Positions 5,344 to 6,043 of a DNA stretch of 6,043 nt are shown here, piece after piece. The translations under genes were made by a program, and so were the position numbers. The stretch's first letter is position 1; each line of letters starts with the position of its first letter. The notes beneath the pieces are model-generated. The model had not been told where the DNA came from. It did not search any database and saw nothing but the letters and a program-made list of their open reading frames with translations. Source of the DNA: Clostridiales bacterium UBA6330 (GTDB lineage Bacteria > Bacillota > Clostridia > Oscillospirales > CAG-272); assembly GCA_002438075.1 (NCBI GenBank), contig DJSQ01000006.1, positions 1 to 6,043 of the forward strand, written 5' to 3'.

Positions 5344-5372
5344 TTGACTTTGGGCGAAAAATATGCTAAAAT
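5344..5372 (+). promoter_or_regulatory. near-consensus promoter for the lipid kinase gene
   Basis: TTGACT (5344-5349, 5 of 6 consensus matches) and TAAAAT (5367-5372, 5 of 6) are separated by exactly 17 nt, and TGC directly precedes the -10 as an extended element. Transcription should start near 5379, giving a leader of about 60 nt before the ATG at 5439. A-rich sequence upstream (5320-5341) could act as an UP element. Confidence 0.88.
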
Positions 5373-5388
5373 AAATCTGTATGCTGTG

Positions 5389-5403
5389 TCCGGCTGTGCC
5401 GGA
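5389..5403 (+). promoter_or_regulatory. leader hairpin TCCGGC-TGT-GCCGGA in 5' UTR
   Basis: A perfect 6-bp stem with a 3-nt loop lies about 10 nt after the predicted transcription start and 20 nt before the AAGAAGG ribosome binding site (5424-5430) of the kinase gene. No T-tract follows, so it is not a terminator. It may stabilise the 5' end of the mRNA or be incidental. Confidence 0.45.
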
Positions 5404-5438
5404 GAGCTTCTGATTACAATAGAAAGAAGGACTTCTGT

Positions 5439-6043
5439 ATGTACCACATTCTTTACAACCCGCTGTCGGGGAGCGGCAAGGGCTATGACCGCGTTCAGGG
5501 GCTGCGGGAGCTGCTCCGCGATGAGGAGCTGAACTTCTGCGACATCCGCGAAATCAAGGACTATGCGGAATTCTTCGCGGGCATTCCCGCAGAGGACGCT
5601 TTGGTCATTGCGGGCGGTGACGGCACGCTGAACAAGTTCGCCAACTTCACCGACGGTCTGACCTATCCCGCCAAGCTCTACTATTACGCGATGGGGAGCG
5701 GCAACGACTTTCGTCAGGATGTCGCGCCCGGGGAGAACGGTCTGATTCCGCTTGCGGAGTACCTCAAGGACCTGCCCGCGGTCACGGTCAACGGCAAGAG
5801 TTATCGATTCCTCAACGGCATCGGCTACGGCATTGACGGCTACTGCTGTGAGGTCGGCGATCAGCTTGCGAAAAAGTCCGATAAGCCCATCAACTATGCG
5901 GGCATTGCCATCAAGGGGCTTCTGTTCCACTACAAGCCGACCAAAGCAACCGTTACGGTGGACGGCATAACCAAGTCGTTCCGCAAGGTCTGGCTGGCAC
6001 CGACCATGAACGGGCGGTACTACGGCGGCGGCATGAACATTGC
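5439..6043 (+). CDS. diacylglycerol/lipid kinase family protein (3' truncated by window)
   Basis: From ATG 5439 the frame stays open to the window end: 201 codons, lacking the C-terminal part of a protein that is usually about 290-310 aa in this family. The DAGK catalytic domain is plain: NPLSGSGKG (7-15), the nucleotide-binding GGDGTLN (59-65), GSGNDF (86-91), NGIGYGIDGY (126-135) and NGRYYGGGMN (191-200). Members such as DgkB and YegS phosphorylate diacylglycerol or related lipids with ATP on the inner face of the membrane and recycle diacylglycerol from lipoteichoic acid or phospholipid turnover. The substrate here is not determined; sphingoid or other lipids are possible. Start: AAGAAGG (5424-5430) lies 8 nt upstream, and the protein begins at the expected first beta strand (MYHILYNP). 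It is transcribed from its own promoter, divergently from the LRR unit. Codon use is GC-rich like the housekeeping cluster. Confidence 0.92.
   Translation, partial: MYHILYNPLSGSGKGYDRVQGLRELLRDEELNFCDIREIKDYAEFFAGIPAEDALVIAGGDGTLNKFANFTDGLTYPAKLYYYAMGSGNDFRQDVAPGENGLIPLAEYLKDLPAVTVNGKSYRFLNGIGYGIDGYCCEVGDQLAKKSDKPINYAGIAIKGLLFHYKPTKATVTVDGITKSFRKVWLAPTMNGRYYGGGMNI

Noticed and set aside
5172..5369. 65-codon plus-strand ORF in the divergent intergenic region
   Set aside because: It has no ribosome binding site, runs across both palindromes and the kinase promoter, and its composition follows the AT-rich spacer rather than a protein.

Overview
The window looks like a chromosomal segment of a GC-rich, gut-type Clostridia (Bacillota), probably in the broad Oscillospiraceae/Christensenellales neighbourhood. 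Support for this is strong AGGAGG-type ribosome binding sites, a TrmK-Nif3 gene pair typical of Firmicutes, sigma-A-like promoters with extended -10 elements, and a secreted BspA-type leucine-rich-repeat protein of a kind common in uncultured gut Clostridia. The taxonomic placement is inference; no marker gene settles it.

Positions 114-3709 (+) form a compact housekeeping cluster. It contains trmK (tRNA m1A22 methyltransferase), a Nif3/DUF34 dinuclear-metal protein overlapping it by ATGA, a PPP-like metallophosphoesterase 55 nt further on, and an RlmD/RumA-type 23S rRNA (uracil-C5) methyltransferase overlapping the phosphatase stop by TGATG. Two of the four genes modify RNA. The phosphatase is unusual because two signature active-site positions are substituted. 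Short tandem duplications lie at the 3' ends of the nif3-like gene (8-bp unit) and the rlmD-like gene (14-bp unit).

A perfect 16-bp hairpin (3808-3843) separates this cluster from a convergent minus-strand unit and probably terminates both. That unit reads right to left. It has a strong promoter (5136-5164), a previously unlisted 44-codon ORF with its own Shine-Dalgarno (4960-5094), and a 365-aa secreted protein (3849-4946) with an uncharacterised N-terminal domain and four 23-residue LRR_5-type repeats. The stop codon of the small ORF lies directly against the ribosome binding site of the LRR gene, so the two are probably translationally coupled. This small peptide plus secreted LRR protein is the best candidate for something undescribed here. 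It is visibly lower in GC than the flanking housekeeping genes.

To the right, a divergent intergenic region (about 5165-5438) holds two palindromes, a near-consensus plus-strand promoter and a leader hairpin. These precede a diacylglycerol/lipid-kinase family gene (5439 onward) that is cut by the window edge. No tRNA, rRNA, CRISPR array, insertion sequence or transposase was seen.
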